Positions 1 through 8,454 of a stretch of 64,000 bases of DNA are shown here, piece after piece. Origin of the DNA: CAVPPA01 sp963841325 (lineage in GTDB: Bacteria; Patescibacteriota; Saccharimonadia; Saccharimonadales; UBA4665); NCBI GenBank assembly GCA_963841325.1, contig CAWJBZ010000002.1:50558-114557 (forward strand). The letters are read 5' to 3'. Positions within the stretch are counted from its first letter, which is position 1. Each line of letters opens with the position of its first letter. The notes below the pieces were generated by a model. That model saw only the letters and a list, made by a program, of their open reading frames with translations. It did no database searches and had not been told where the DNA came from. The position numbers and the translations under genes were made by a program.

Positions 1-214
1 AACCGCAGACACTCAAACGACACCACCCAGGCGATCGTTAAAATCATGAAAGTTTGTCTGTATAAGTTCAGTATTCGCCTAACGGAAGTGCCGGCTGGTA
101 ACTAGCACTCTGGCGATGCGAATGGATGGGCTGTTTTCAAAAGAATAGATGATCAGCTACTGATCTCTTCTTTTAAATTCACACCTGTCTATTCGCTCCA
201 GCTAAAATAGTAAT
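1..214. other. left edge without a complete gene
   Basis: No complete gene is visible. One + frame is open from the window edge to a TAG at 103-105 (34 codons) and could be the tail of a gene cut by the edge, but its composition is not informative. The only clear element is the small hairpin at 151-165. Confidence 0.4.
151..174. terminator. possible bidirectional terminator hairpin
   Basis: GATCAG and CTGATC form a 6-bp stem around a 3-nt loop (151-165), with a T-rich tail to about 174 on the + strand and a T-rich tail on the - strand as well. It lies about 40 bp beyond the stop of the - strand gene at 215-469 and could end that transcript or one entering from the left. The stem is short, so this is tentative. 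Confidence 0.35.
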
Positions 215-469
215 TTATATCTCTACTTTAAGTTTTATACCGGTTTCTTGAGCAATTTGTAATATTGCATCTCGTAATTTATCTAATTGATGAGACATAA
301 ACTTCATTTCATTATGATAATCACGTACTTGAGCACTAAGTTCGGCTATTGCCATGCGAATATCCGCTCGATCTAGTCTGGCTTCCTCAAACTTAGAGTC
401 CGTCGTGTTAAATCGTTTCTCAACATATTTGAATAGCTTGGTAAATTGATCATCGCTCATGGTGTCCAT
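215..469 (-). CDS. small coiled-coil hypothetical protein
   Basis: An 84-residue charged, helical protein with no Cys and no membrane segment. Residues ~15-75 have heptad-like spacing of hydrophobics (KFEEARLDRADIRMAIAEL region), as expected for a coiled coil. Short coiled-coil ORFs of this type are common next to toxin-antitoxin loci and in CPR genomes, but no function can be named. It faces away from the toxin-antitoxin operon starting at 596. An alternative start is the Met at codon 4. It is judged real because its length is fully used and its composition is protein-like. Confidence 0.55.
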   Translation of the reverse strand: MDTMSDDQFTKLFKYVEKRFNTTDSKFEEARLDRADIRMAIAELSAQVRDYHNEMKFMSHQLDKLRDAILQIAQETGIKLKVEI

Positions 470-560
470 TATTATATATCTACAGCTTGTTCGTTGCTAG
501 GTTCGAATCTCTTATCCCCAGCCAAGCTAGTATGCAGCGTGGATTTCTAAAATATAATAC

Positions 561-597
561 TTGATATTATACGTATACTTTGCTAATATATACGTAT
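561..597 (+). promoter_or_regulatory. leaderless promoter with paired palindromic operators (toxin-antitoxin operon)
   Basis: TTGATA (561-566), a 17-nt spacer and TAATAT (584-589) place the transcription start at the A of the ATG at 596. There is no ribosome-binding site. The palindrome TATACGTATA lies in the spacer (568-577), and TATACGTAT recurs at 589-597 over the -10 edge and the start codon, exactly 21 bp (two helical turns) apart. Paired sites of this kind suit an autoregulating ribbon-helix-helix antitoxin. Confidence 0.6.
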
Positions 598-838
598 GAA
601 GACAAAACTTACTCTTAGCGTAGATAAAGAACTTGTGAAATTCGCACGTCATCAGGCTAAAAGTGACGGGAAGTCTGTTTCGAGTGTTTTCTCCGAGTTT
701 TTATTAAGCCGTAAAGCACAAGCTGAACATCAGGCAGTTCCCAAAACAAGCGAAATGGTTGGTTCTTTAAAGGTTTATAAGATTGACGATTCAAAGGCTG
801 CTTTACGGAAATCCTATGCAAGAAAATATACTTATTGA
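596..838 (+). CDS. antitoxin of a PIN-type toxin-antitoxin pair (RHH-like N-terminus)
   Basis: An 80-residue protein. The N-terminus has the beta-strand pattern MKTKLTLSVDKELVKFAR followed by a helix-turn-helix-like stretch (DGKSVSSVFSEFL), typical of ribbon-helix-helix antitoxins of the DUF6364 kind. The C-terminus is basic and Tyr-rich, as expected for a disordered toxin-wrapping tail. It should neutralise the PIN toxin encoded in an overlapping frame, whose start codon lies 23 nt inside this gene, and should repress the operon through the palindromes at 568-597. Family placement is by pattern. The partner gene makes the antitoxin role likely. Confidence 0.75.
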   Translation: MKTKLTLSVDKELVKFARHQAKSDGKSVSSVFSEFLLSRKAQAEHQAVPKTSEMVGSLKVYKIDDSKAALRKSYARKYTY

Positions 839-1220
839 TTTAAATATTGTCCTCGATGTTTTACTGGAGAGAAAAGGTTTTGAGGCATCAAAGCGGATAC
901 TTGAGCTCAACGAATCAGAAAATTACAAGCTACATATAAGCGCGCATTTAGTTACAACTTTTGCTTATTTGCTGGAAGAGGCTAAAGTGCCTGTTAGAGA
1001 AATACAAGTACATATTAAATGGCTAATAGAGACACTGAATGTAGTACCAGTTGATGGTATAGTTTTAAAAAATGCCTTAAAAAGCCATATAAAAGACTAC
1101 GAAGATGCTGTAGTTGAACAAGCTGCAATTATCTGTAAAGCAACTACGATCATCACTCGTAATATAAAAGATTTCAACCTAAGTGTTATTCCGGCACTAA
1201 AGCCAGAAGATTACTTCTAA
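816..1220 (+). CDS. PIN-domain ribonuclease toxin (VapC-like)
   Basis: A 134-residue PIN domain. It shows the first acidic residue in ILIDLNIVLDVLL (Asp8), the central acidic cluster in DYEDAVVEQAA, and the closing strand TIITRNIKDF, the usual metal-binding layout of VapC-type endoribonucleases. The open frame reaches back to a TTG at 783, but the ATG at 816 places the first PIN strand right after the start as in the family, so 816 is preferred. Translation is coupled to the antitoxin by a 23-nt overlap. Targets of PIN toxins are usually tRNA or rRNA. The target here is unknown. Confidence 0.85.
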   Translation: MQENILIDLNIVLDVLLERKGFEASKRILELNESENYKLHISAHLVTTFAYLLEEAKVPVREIQVHIKWLIETLNVVPVDGIVLKNALKSHIKDYEDAVVEQAAIICKATTIITRNIKDFNLSVIPALKPEDYF

Positions 1221-1303
1221 GAGTTGGCCACCAAACTAGTTCTGACTTCGTCCACCAAGGCCAGAATCAATTCAGATCCAAATTTGAATTAGAGATAATT
1301 AGT

Positions 1304-2545
1304 TTATTCGTTTCTAAGAGCCTCGATCGGATCCTTACGGGCAGCTTGCAGGGCTGGTACGGTACCGAATAGCAAACCGATACCCACTGATACTGCAAAA
1401 GCTAGAACTAATACCGGCCAATTAATGGTTGGGGTTAGAGTGGTGAAAATCCGCAAACAAAGGTCTACCACCAGGGATAACATGATTCCGACGAATCCAC
1501 CGGTCACACTCAGTACGGCAGCTTCGATCATAAATTGCGACAATATCTGTCGGTTAGTGGCTCCAACGGCCTTTCGAATACCAATTTCATGCATCCGTTC
1601 GGCAATTGACACCAGCATGACATTCATAATGCCGATACCGCCGACCAATAAAGCCACTGCGGCTACACCACCAATTAGAGCAGTCAGTAAGTTTAGAATA
1701 TTATCAGTTACACTTAATGTTTGGCTTTGTTCTAAGACAGTAAAATTATGTTGCCCACCATGAGCCACTAACAAATTGTTACGTAAATTACTGGCCACCA
1801 AACTAGTCTGGTTAGTGTTTTGTGGTCGGGCTAGTATTTCGTAAATTGGTGAACTGTTATTGGTAATTTGTTCGGCCGTAGTGTAAGGGATAAAGACGGC
1901 ATTATTAAAATCTACGTCAACCGACAGGGGGGCAGGCTGAAATTGGTTAAATATACCTTCTACTACGAACTGTTGCCCAAGTATGGTTAGGGACTGACCA
2001 AGCGGAACGTTTTCGCTATATAAAACTTGGGCAACATGTGAACCAATAACAACTTTATTGAGGTCAGACGGATCATCACTAAAGAACGCCCCGTATTCCA
2101 TCCCTTGATGCAGAATATCGGGTAGTTGGGAATTTGTTCCAATTACTAATGCATTATAAGGTCGATTAAATTCATTGGAGATGACGTTGCCAGTAACTAA
2201 ACTGAGCGGTACTACACTGGCAACACCAGCGGTTTTGGATACTGTGTTGACGTCCTGATTGCTCAACGAACCAATTGTTCCAATATTACCTAATAATCCA
2301 GAGTTACTTAACTGATTAATGACTGATTGGGGCAATAGTTGGCCGGGTCTAATAGTAATTAGGTCCTTGCCTAAATGTTCGGTCTGGGCATTGACTTGTT
2401 GCTTTACTCCTTCGCCAATACTGACTACGGTAACGACTGATGCCACACCGATAATTACACCAAGCATGGTTAGTAAACTGCGAACTTTGTTGCGTCGCAA
2501 TGTTTTAAAAGCTATTTTTATGTCGCCTTTGGTTAGGGATGCCAT
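1304..2545 (-). CDS. ABC transporter permease, MacB/LolC-like (FtsX-fold)
   Basis: A 413-residue MacB-type permease. It has an N-terminal transmembrane helix (LLTMLGVIIGVASVVTVVSIG), a large extracytoplasmic MacB_PCD-like domain (~50-270), then three C-terminal helices with the conserved FtsX-fold loop AERMHEIGIRKAVGAT and the ending GTVPALQAARKDPIEALR. Such permeases are mechanotransmitters that export or extract peptides or lipoproteins rather than forming a channel. The ATG overlaps the stop of the ATPase gene (TAATG), so the two are co-translated. No periplasmic MacA-type adaptor gene is adjacent, as expected for a monoderm. Confidence 0.9.
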   Translation of the reverse strand: MASLTKGDIKIAFKTLRRNKVRSLLTMLGVIIGVASVVTVVSIGEGVKQQVNAQTEHLGKDLITIRPGQLLPQSVINQLSNSGLLGNIGTIGSLSNQDVNTVSKTAGVASVVPLSLVTGNVISNEFNRPYNALVIGTNSQLPDILHQGMEYGAFFSDDPSDLNKVVIGSHVAQVLYSENVPLGQSLTILGQQFVVEGIFNQFQPAPLSVDVDFNNAVFIPYTTAEQITNNSSPIYEILARPQNTNQTSLVASNLRNNLLVAHGGQHNFTVLEQSQTLSVTDNILNLLTALIGGVAAVALLVGGIGIMNVMLVSIAERMHEIGIRKAVGATNRQILSQFMIEAAVLSVTGGFVGIMLSLVVDLCLRIFTTLTPTINWPVLVLAFAVSVGIGLLFGTVPALQAARKDPIEALRNE

Positions 2546-3420
2546 TAGACTTGTGCCTTTGGTTGATGCCGGGATCGGCGTCGACGTGATTTAGTAATTT
2601 TACGGCGTTTACTTTTTGGTAATGTATTCGATTGAGGAATAGCACGCATAATAGCCGAAACGCCGGCCAGATCGTCTTCCTCACTTTTTTTCGGAATAGC
2701 ATACATACTCTTAAGTGCTCCGCTGGCTACGCTACCAATGGCGGTTTGTTCGTCAGCCATAATTCCACCGTCCCGCATATACACTACCCGATTAGCGTAA
2801 CGAGTTAATTCCGGATTATGGGTCACAAATATAACGGTATTACCCATTCGATGGACTTCACTTAATAGTTCCATGACTAGTCGGGAACCGGCACTATCCA
2901 GATTTCCAGTCGGTTCGTCAGCAATAATTAGTTTCGGATCATTAACTAGAGCTCGAGCGATGGCAGCACTCTGAATTTGACCACCACTTAAGTGCGCTGG
3001 CAGAAAATATTCACGACTTTGTAACCCAACTCGCTCTAATATATAACTAGCTTTTTCCAAGCGTTTGGTAAGCGATATACCCTTATAAACTAATGGCAAA
3101 GCTACATTTTCGATGACCGTCATTCTAGCTACTAAGTTATATGATTGAAAAATAAAACCGATGGTATCACGGCGGATCTTAGCTGCTTGGTTGGGACTTA
3201 AGCGGTCTACGTGACGACTATGTAATAGATATTCGCCATGTGTCGGTCGTTCCAGCATACCAATAATATGCATTAGTGTACTTTTCCCGCAGCCGCTGGG
3301 ACCCATCACTGCGATAAACTCACCGCTATCAATTGATAGGGTAATTTCATCAAGGGCCAACGTGGTGGCTTCGCCAAAGCCATATAATTTACTTATGTTA
3401 TGTAATTCAATGATCGGCAT
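2545..3420 (-). CDS. ABC transporter ATP-binding protein, MacB/LolD-like
   Basis: A 291-residue ATPase that partners the permease downstream. It has Walker A GPSGCGKST (~40-48), Q-loop FQSYNL, Walker B LIIADEPTGNLDS and H-loop VTHNP. The signature motif reads LSGGQIQSAAIARAL, so the usual Arg after GGQQQ is replaced by Ser, a change not shared by FtsE in this window. A basic 50-residue tail rich in Lys and Arg follows the domain. The start is preceded by TTGTGC, 18 nt, TAAACT, then 9 nt to the ATG, a nearly leaderless promoter. Confidence 0.92.
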   Translation of the reverse strand: MPIIELHNISKLYGFGEATTLALDEITLSIDSGEFIAVMGPSGCGKSTLMHIIGMLERPTHGEYLLHSRHVDRLSPNQAAKIRRDTIGFIFQSYNLVARMTVIENVALPLVYKGISLTKRLEKASYILERVGLQSREYFLPAHLSGGQIQSAAIARALVNDPKLIIADEPTGNLDSAGSRLVMELLSEVHRMGNTVIFVTHNPELTRYANRVVYMRDGGIMADEQTAIGSVASGALKSMYAIPKKSEEDDLAGVSAIMRAIPQSNTLPKSKRRKITKSRRRRSRHQPKAQV

Positions 3421-3591
3421 AGTGTCTTTAGTTTAAGCGTCCAGTAGCTTAACGCACAAGTTGTTTTTGCTCATTTCACAACAATATTTTTTATATTCTA
3501 ATGATTTATCCTCTACCAAATTAAATCTGAGTATAATGACATTGAGGTTTTTAGTAGAACTTTCATTGGATCTAGTTATTATTGCCAAGCT

Positions 3592-3681
<90 letters not shown>

Positions 3682-3789
3682 AACTGAAATCTTTTATTCC
3701 TTTGAAGAATGCGATGCGGTCGGCCGAACAGGGAATGAAGTTGCAATCATGAATTGCTTGACACCTCCTTCTAGGACTACAATGACATC

Positions 3790-4152
3790 ATGCTAGCGTT
3801 TTCAATATTTACTTGGTGGTATGGGCAAGGCTGGTCGGCAGTTGCTAAAAATATCAGCCAAATTTTATCAGGCATTTCAAAACTATTTTCGGTACCATTA
3901 CTAATGCGGACTTTGTTCGCTCCCTGGCGTCGGATTATCACTTACCCCGGAGCTAGTTTAGATACTAAGTTACGAGCCTACGGCGATAACATTGTCAGTC
4001 GGGCTATCGGTTTTATGGTTCGTTTATTAGTACTACTAACGGCTTTAGTAGCTACTATTTTAGCAATACTTTACGGTGTCCTTGTACTAATTTTATGGCC
4101 GATTATTCCACTGGCGGCAATTGCCGCTATTATTAGGGGTGTTGTCGGATGA
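3790..4152 (+). CDS. small membrane protein, partner of the Clp-like protein
   Basis: A 120-residue protein with a C-terminal hydrophobic block (~72-118) that reads as two transmembrane helices, and an amphipathic N-terminal half containing FSVPLLMRTLFAPWRRI, which could lie along the membrane. I recognise no named family. Its stop overlaps the start of the membrane-anchored Clp-like gene by 4 nt (ATGA), so the two are translationally coupled and probably form a complex. TACAAT ends 6 nt before the ATG and TTGACA lies at 3758-3763 (short 14-nt spacer), so the message is probably leaderless. Confidence 0.75.
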   Translation: MLAFSIFTWWYGQGWSAVAKNISQILSGISKLFSVPLLMRTLFAPWRRIITYPGASLDTKLRAYGDNIVSRAIGFMVRLLVLLTALVATILAILYGVLVLILWPIIPLAAIAAIIRGVVG

Positions 4153-6533
4153 GCAAAGCTGCGATTGACTTAACAAGCTTGCGAGCCCGCAAAGCTCGCT
4201 TGGCTTTAAGATTAGGCACCCATACTTTCAGTATTGGTCTATGGTTGGCGGTAATATTGATTGCTGGCGGCAGTTTATTATATTCAACTTCCTATCAACG
4301 ACTGGGCTTTATTGTTTGGGGATTTAGCTTAATCAGCTTGATGCTCGGGTTATGGTATCGTAATGATCTGGCAAAGTTGCCGCCGCATGGCTCGTCATTA
4401 GACGAACGACTGTCCGTAGATGTTTTGGGATGCTTAAAGCCCCATCACCCATTGAATCCAAAATTAGTCTGGCAAGCATTAAAAAAACACTGGCAAGTTA
4501 TTTTTATTTCCAATCATCTGTTATTGCCGGCCAATATCATAGAAGATCAACTAACTACTAATCAGACAGATATGGATGCCGTCTGGCAAGAAGCTATCCG
4601 ATTAGCTGATCTGACTCAATCCCAATTAATTGAGCCGGGTCAGGTGGCAGCAGCTTTACTGAGGACCTCGCCAGCCGTACAAGCTATTTTAGTCCAGCTA
4701 AAATCATCGACTGATGACGTCCAGCAAATTGCGCTATGGTTAGGCCGGATGCTCAGTGGTATCCGAACGGCTAAACCCTATTTTGGCGGCATTGGACGTG
4801 ATTGGGCTAACGGCTTCATACCTCATTTATCCCAATACGGACAAAATATTAGTTTATCGATTGAGCGTTCCGGTGCCCATTACGGATGGTTAATGGAGTC
4901 TCCGGGTGTCCAAGCTATCAAGAAGTCATTTGCCCAAGGTGACTCGGCAATTGCCTTAATTGGTGAGGAGGGCGTTGGTAAAAGCAGCCAGGTTAATGCT
5001 TTAGCGCAACTATTGCTTCAGGACAATAATGATCACCGTCTTGAGCACCGGCAAATTATTAGTCTCAATCCGTCATTAATCCTGTCGCAGGCCCATCACA
5101 GTGGTGAATTAGAGCGGATCATTATCACTTTACTGGAAGAAGCCATTCATGCCGGCCATATTATTTTATTCTTAGACGACGCCCAACTATTTTTCAGAAG
5201 CGGTATTGGATCGTTTGACATCACTCAAATATTACTGCCGATCGTCCAAGCCCGGGCCCTGCAATTAGTGTTGGCCATGACCCCGCGAGATTACCAACAA
5301 TTAAAAACCGATAACGCGGCCTTTGCCGGATTACTGACCCCGATAGTTTTGACTGAACCGGATGAGGCTGGAGTGATGCGAGTTTTAGAGGACACCGCCA
5401 GCGGATTAGAAATTCGACACGGTGTTTTGATTGCCTACGACGCATTACGCGAAGCTTACCGTTTAAGCGGCCGCTATGAACAAGAGGTGGCTTACCCGGG
5501 TAAAGCGATTCGATTGCTTGAACAATCGTTAACTCATACTGAAAATGGTGTTATTACGGTTGTTTCAGTCCAATCGGCAATCGAACAAACTCGAGGCGTA
5601 AAAGTTGGTACGGCTGCACCAGTTGAAGCCGGCCAACTGTTACACCTAGAAGAAGCTATTCATAAGCGCATGGTTAACCAGTCGCGGGCGGTAACGGTGG
5701 TAGCCAATGCCTTGCGGCGAGCCCGGGCTGGAGTAGCCAATCCCAAACGACCAATCGGTAGTTTCTTATTTCTCGGCCCAACCGGCGTCGGCAAGACTGA
5801 GCTGGCCCGTTCGATTGCCGCTACTTATTTTGGTGCCGTTGAACGGATGATCAGATTAGATATGAGTGAATATCAACAACCCGGTGATGTCAGCCGTTTA
5901 TTGGCCGGCGGCCAACAGGAAAAAGCCAGTTTAATATTAGCCATTCGGCAACAACCATTCAGCGTGGTACTGCTGGATGAACTGGAAAAGGCTCATCCAA
6001 ATGTTTTGAACTTGCTGTTACAACTGCTTGACGAAGGTCAATTAACTGATACTGACGGCCGATCCGCCTCATTTAAAGACGCTATTATTATTGCTACCTC
6101 TAATGCTGGAGCAAATATTATTAGGGAACAAATCGAACGTGATGCGGAGTTAGCTAGTTTTGAGAAGCAATTTATCAATCAATTAATTACCAGCCAACAG
6201 TTTAAGCCGGAGTTACTTAACCGATTTGATGAGATTGTTTTGTTCCGTCCGTTAACGCCACCAGAGCTTTTAGAGGTTGTTTCACTAATGATGTCTGAAG
6301 TTAATGCTACCTTAGCTAATCAGAATATTACTGTTGAATTGACTCAGGCCGCTGCTCAGAAAGTAGTGGAAACTGGTTACGATCCTCGATTAGGCGCCAG
6401 GCCGATGCGGCGGGCTCTACAAAGTATTGTGGAAGATAGCATTGCTGCCCGAATACTCAGCGGGCAAACTAATCCCGGAGATCATGTGGTACTGGACTTA
6501 CCGGATATCGATCATAAACTAAAATCAAGCTGA
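4149..6533 (+). CDS. membrane-anchored Clp/Hsp100-like AAA+ protein
   Basis: A 794-residue protein. It has two N-terminal transmembrane helices (~25-70), a Clp_N-like helical region (~150-190) and two AAA+ modules. Module 1 has Walker A GEEGVGKSS (~272) but Walker B ends in DD, the KYRG pore loop is HHSG, and the Arg-finger region is lost. Module 2 has Walker A GPTGVGKTE (~543), Walker B VVLLDELEKAH, sensor TSNAGA, Arg finger FKPELLNRFDE and sensor-2 GARPMRR, all intact. The usual GYVG pore loop is deleted, so SRLLAGG joins directly to QQEKAS. No ClpP-binding IGF/LGF loop is seen. Threading of substrates therefore looks doubtful. A membrane remodelling or disaggregating role is inferred. Confidence 0.85.
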   Translation: MSKAAIDLTSLRARKARLALRLGTHTFSIGLWLAVILIAGGSLLYSTSYQRLGFIVWGFSLISLMLGLWYRNDLAKLPPHGSSLDERLSVDVLGCLKPHHPLNPKLVWQALKKHWQVIFISNHLLLPANIIEDQLTTNQTDMDAVWQEAIRLADLTQSQLIEPGQVAAALLRTSPAVQAILVQLKSSTDDVQQIALWLGRMLSGIRTAKPYFGGIGRDWANGFIPHLSQYGQNISLSIERSGAHYGWLMESPGVQAIKKSFAQGDSAIALIGEEGVGKSSQVNALAQLLLQDNNDHRLEHRQIISLNPSLILSQAHHSGELERIIITLLEEAIHAGHIILFLDDAQLFFRSGIGSFDITQILLPIVQARALQLVLAMTPRDYQQLKTDNAAFAGLLTPIVLTEPDEAGVMRVLEDTASGLEIRHGVLIAYDALREAYRLSGRYEQEVAYPGKAIRLLEQSLTHTENGVITVVSVQSAIEQTRGVKVGTAAPVEAGQLLHLEEAIHKRMVNQSRAVTVVANALRRARAGVANPKRPIGSFLFLGPTGVGKTELARSIAATYFGAVERMIRLDMSEYQQPGDVSRLLAGGQQEKASLILAIRQQPFSVVLLDELEKAHPNVLNLLLQLLDEGQLTDTDGRSASFKDAIIIATSNAGANIIREQIERDAELASFEKQFINQLITSQQFKPELLNRFDEIVLFRPLTPPELLEVVSLMMSEVNATLANQNITVELTQAAAQKVVETGYDPRLGARPMRRALQSIVEDSIAARILSGQTNPGDHVVLDLPDIDHKLKSS

Positions 6534-6638
6534 AGCGATTAGTTTTTATAAAGCGATCAGGTTAAGTGATCAAGCGGCCGCGGTGTTATACTATCGACAG
6601 ACATCAGGGATAAAAGTTAACTTAAGGCTGGATGATTA

Positions 6639-7439
6639 ATGATCAAAATTTACTCATGGAATATTAATGGTATTCGGGCGGTCATCAATAAAGGTTCGCT
6701 CAAATCATTTATTGCTACTGAGCAACCGGATATTCTTTGCCTACAGGAACTGAAAGCCAAACCTGAACAAGTCAGTATTATGCTCCCTGGTTATGAACAG
6801 TTTTGGTACTCAGCTGATAAACCTGGTTACAGTGGCACGGCTATTTTTACAAAACTCCAGCCAATCCAGGTGGTGAACGGCTTTCCGCGAGATATTATTG
6901 AGCAACTTAAGGTCAGTGGTGATATTTACGGTGATCCAAACCTTGAAGGCAGAATTGTGGCAGCCGAGTTCGCTAAATTTTGGGTAATTAGCGTATATAA
7001 CCCTAATGCCAAGGAAGACCTCAGTCGGCTGAAGCTGATTCACCAACACTGGAACCCGGCTTTATTGCAATACTATCGAAGACTTGAACAGACTAAACCA
7101 GTAGTCATTTGCGGTGATTTGAATGTGGCCCATACTGAACTCGACCTCGCCAATCCTCAATCCAATCTTGGCAAAAAAGGTTTTACCGATGAAGAACGAG
7201 CCGATTTTCAAGCTTTAATAGCTGCTGGTTTAATAGATACTTTCAGGCTTTTTAAACAAGGTAACGGTTATTATACCTGGTGGTCACATTTTGCTAACGC
7301 CAGAGAACGGAATGTCGGATGGCGGATTGATTACATCCTGGTTAGTAATAGCCTCAAATCAATAGTCAAGGCAGCCGATATCCATCCCCAAATAACCGGT
7401 TCCGATCATTGTCCGGTGAGTGCTGTGTTGGATTATTAA
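6639..7439 (+). CDS. xthA: exodeoxyribonuclease III / AP endonuclease
   Basis: A 266-residue EEP-fold nuclease of the ExoA/Xth family that cuts DNA at abasic sites in base-excision repair. The ordered motifs are SWNINGIRAV, the metal-binding Glu in LCLQELKA, YSGTAIFT, VYNPNA, GDLNVAHTELDL, WRIDYILVS and the terminal SDHCPV with the catalytic His. Length is normal for the family. A TATACT -10 at 6587-6592 gives a leader of about 40 nt. Confidence 0.95.
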   Translation: MIKIYSWNINGIRAVINKGSLKSFIATEQPDILCLQELKAKPEQVSIMLPGYEQFWYSADKPGYSGTAIFTKLQPIQVVNGFPRDIIEQLKVSGDIYGDPNLEGRIVAAEFAKFWVISVYNPNAKEDLSRLKLIHQHWNPALLQYYRRLEQTKPVVICGDLNVAHTELDLANPQSNLGKKGFTDEERADFQALIAAGLIDTFRLFKQGNGYYTWWSHFANARERNVGWRIDYILVSNSLKSIVKAADIHPQITGSDHCPVSAVLDY

Positions 7440-7468
7440 GCTGTGCTTTGGATTAATTTTCTAGAATA

Positions 7469-8284
7469 ATGGTGAGACATGACCCCCAAGCCAGTTATTG
7501 GCACCAACAAAGTTTAGATCAACCGTTGTATCCAGATTTACTGTGGAGCCGGCCGGAGCGGCGGTCAGCTTCTGGCAAATTATTAATTATCGGCGGCAAT
7601 AGTTCTGGCTTGTCGGCACCAGCCGAAGCTTTTCAGGAAAGTCAAAAAGCTGGTATCGGAGAAGTTCGGGTGGTTTTACCAGACGCTCTCAAACGGATTG
7701 TCGGCAAAACATTTAGCGCCGGACAATTTGCTCCAAGTACTCCTAGTGGCAGTTTTAACCGGCAAGCTTTGGCTGAATTCCTAACTCTTAGTCGCTGGTC
7801 TGACGGTACTTTGATAGCTGGTGATTTGGGCCGAAATTCAGAAACGGCTATTTTGCTCGAACAATTTATCATTAAGTATTCGGGGCAACTGACCGCTACT
7901 GATGATACGGTGGATTATTTAATCAACTTACCAACAGTTACCTTAAATCGACCGGCTACCACTTTAATTATTAATCTGGCTCAACTTCAGAAATTAGCCA
8001 TCAAGGCAGCTTTTACTACGGCTTTTACTTCTGGAATGGATTTACTACGGCTGATTGAAGCACTGCATCAACTAACGGTAACTTATCCATTAAATATCGT
8101 AGTCAAACATCTGGGGCAAATAGTGGTCGCTAGCAACGGGGAAATTAGCACTACCAAGCTCAAAGTTGATCGTGATGACTGGCAGGTAAAGACTTCTACC
8201 GATGCAGCGGTTTGGTGGTTACAAAATAAGTTACAAACTTTTGCGGCATTAACCAGTGCAATTTATGCCATGGGACAAGCCTAA
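7469..8284 (+). CDS. degenerate NAD(P)H-hydrate dehydratase-like (ribokinase-fold) protein
   Basis: A 271-residue soluble protein. Residues ~36-72 (KLLIIGGNSSGLSAPAEAF and KAGIGEVRVVLPDAL) resemble the first strand and glycine motif of the ADP-dependent NAD(P)H-hydrate dehydratase (YjeF C-domain/NNRD) group. The hallmark GTGD catalytic motif near the C-terminus is absent. There the sequence reads WQVKTSTDAAVWWLQ. It may be a nucleotide- or metabolite-binding relic of the fold rather than an active repair enzyme. It ends 7 bp from the 3' end of the convergent tRNA-Leu gene. Identity is tentative. Confidence 0.6.
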   Translation: MVRHDPQASYWHQQSLDQPLYPDLLWSRPERRSASGKLLIIGGNSSGLSAPAEAFQESQKAGIGEVRVVLPDALKRIVGKTFSAGQFAPSTPSGSFNRQALAEFLTLSRWSDGTLIAGDLGRNSETAILLEQFIIKYSGQLTATDDTVDYLINLPTVTLNRPATTLIINLAQLQKLAIKAAFTTAFTSGMDLLRLIEALHQLTVTYPLNIVVKHLGQIVVASNGEISTTKLKVDRDDWQVKTSTDAAVWWLQNKLQTFAALTSAIYAMGQA

Positions 8285-8291
8285 CAATGGC

Positions 8292-8377
8292 TGGTGGGCG
8301 AGGAGGGAATCGAACCCTCAATCTGTTTAGGAACACGATTTTGAGTCGTGCGCGTATACCAGTTCCGCCACTCGCCC
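8292..8377 (-). tRNA. tRNA-Leu (CAA anticodon)
   Basis: An 86-nt gene with CCA encoded (8292-8294 on the complement). The acceptor arms GGGCGAG and CTCGCCC pair. The anticodon stem GCACGA/TCGTG encloses loop CTCAAAA with anticodon CAA. The variable arm is long, as in class II tRNAs. The T-arm reads GGGTTCGATTCCC. Confidence 0.95.
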
Positions 8378-8454
8378 AGCAGAATAGGGGCATGGCTTCA
8401 GAGAAGAGTGTACTATAATTATATCTGTAAAACTAGCATGGGCTTAATAGACTA

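Noticed and set aside
1225..1807. 16-bp exact repeat TGGCCACCAAACTAGT at 1225-1240 and 1792-1807
   Set aside because: One copy is inside the permease coding region and flanks do not match. About one such 16-mer repeat is expected by chance in 64 kb, so it is not called an att site.
1425..2594. ORFs on the + strand opposite the ABC permease
   Set aside because: They are shadows of the permease gene in other frames, with no start signals or family similarity.
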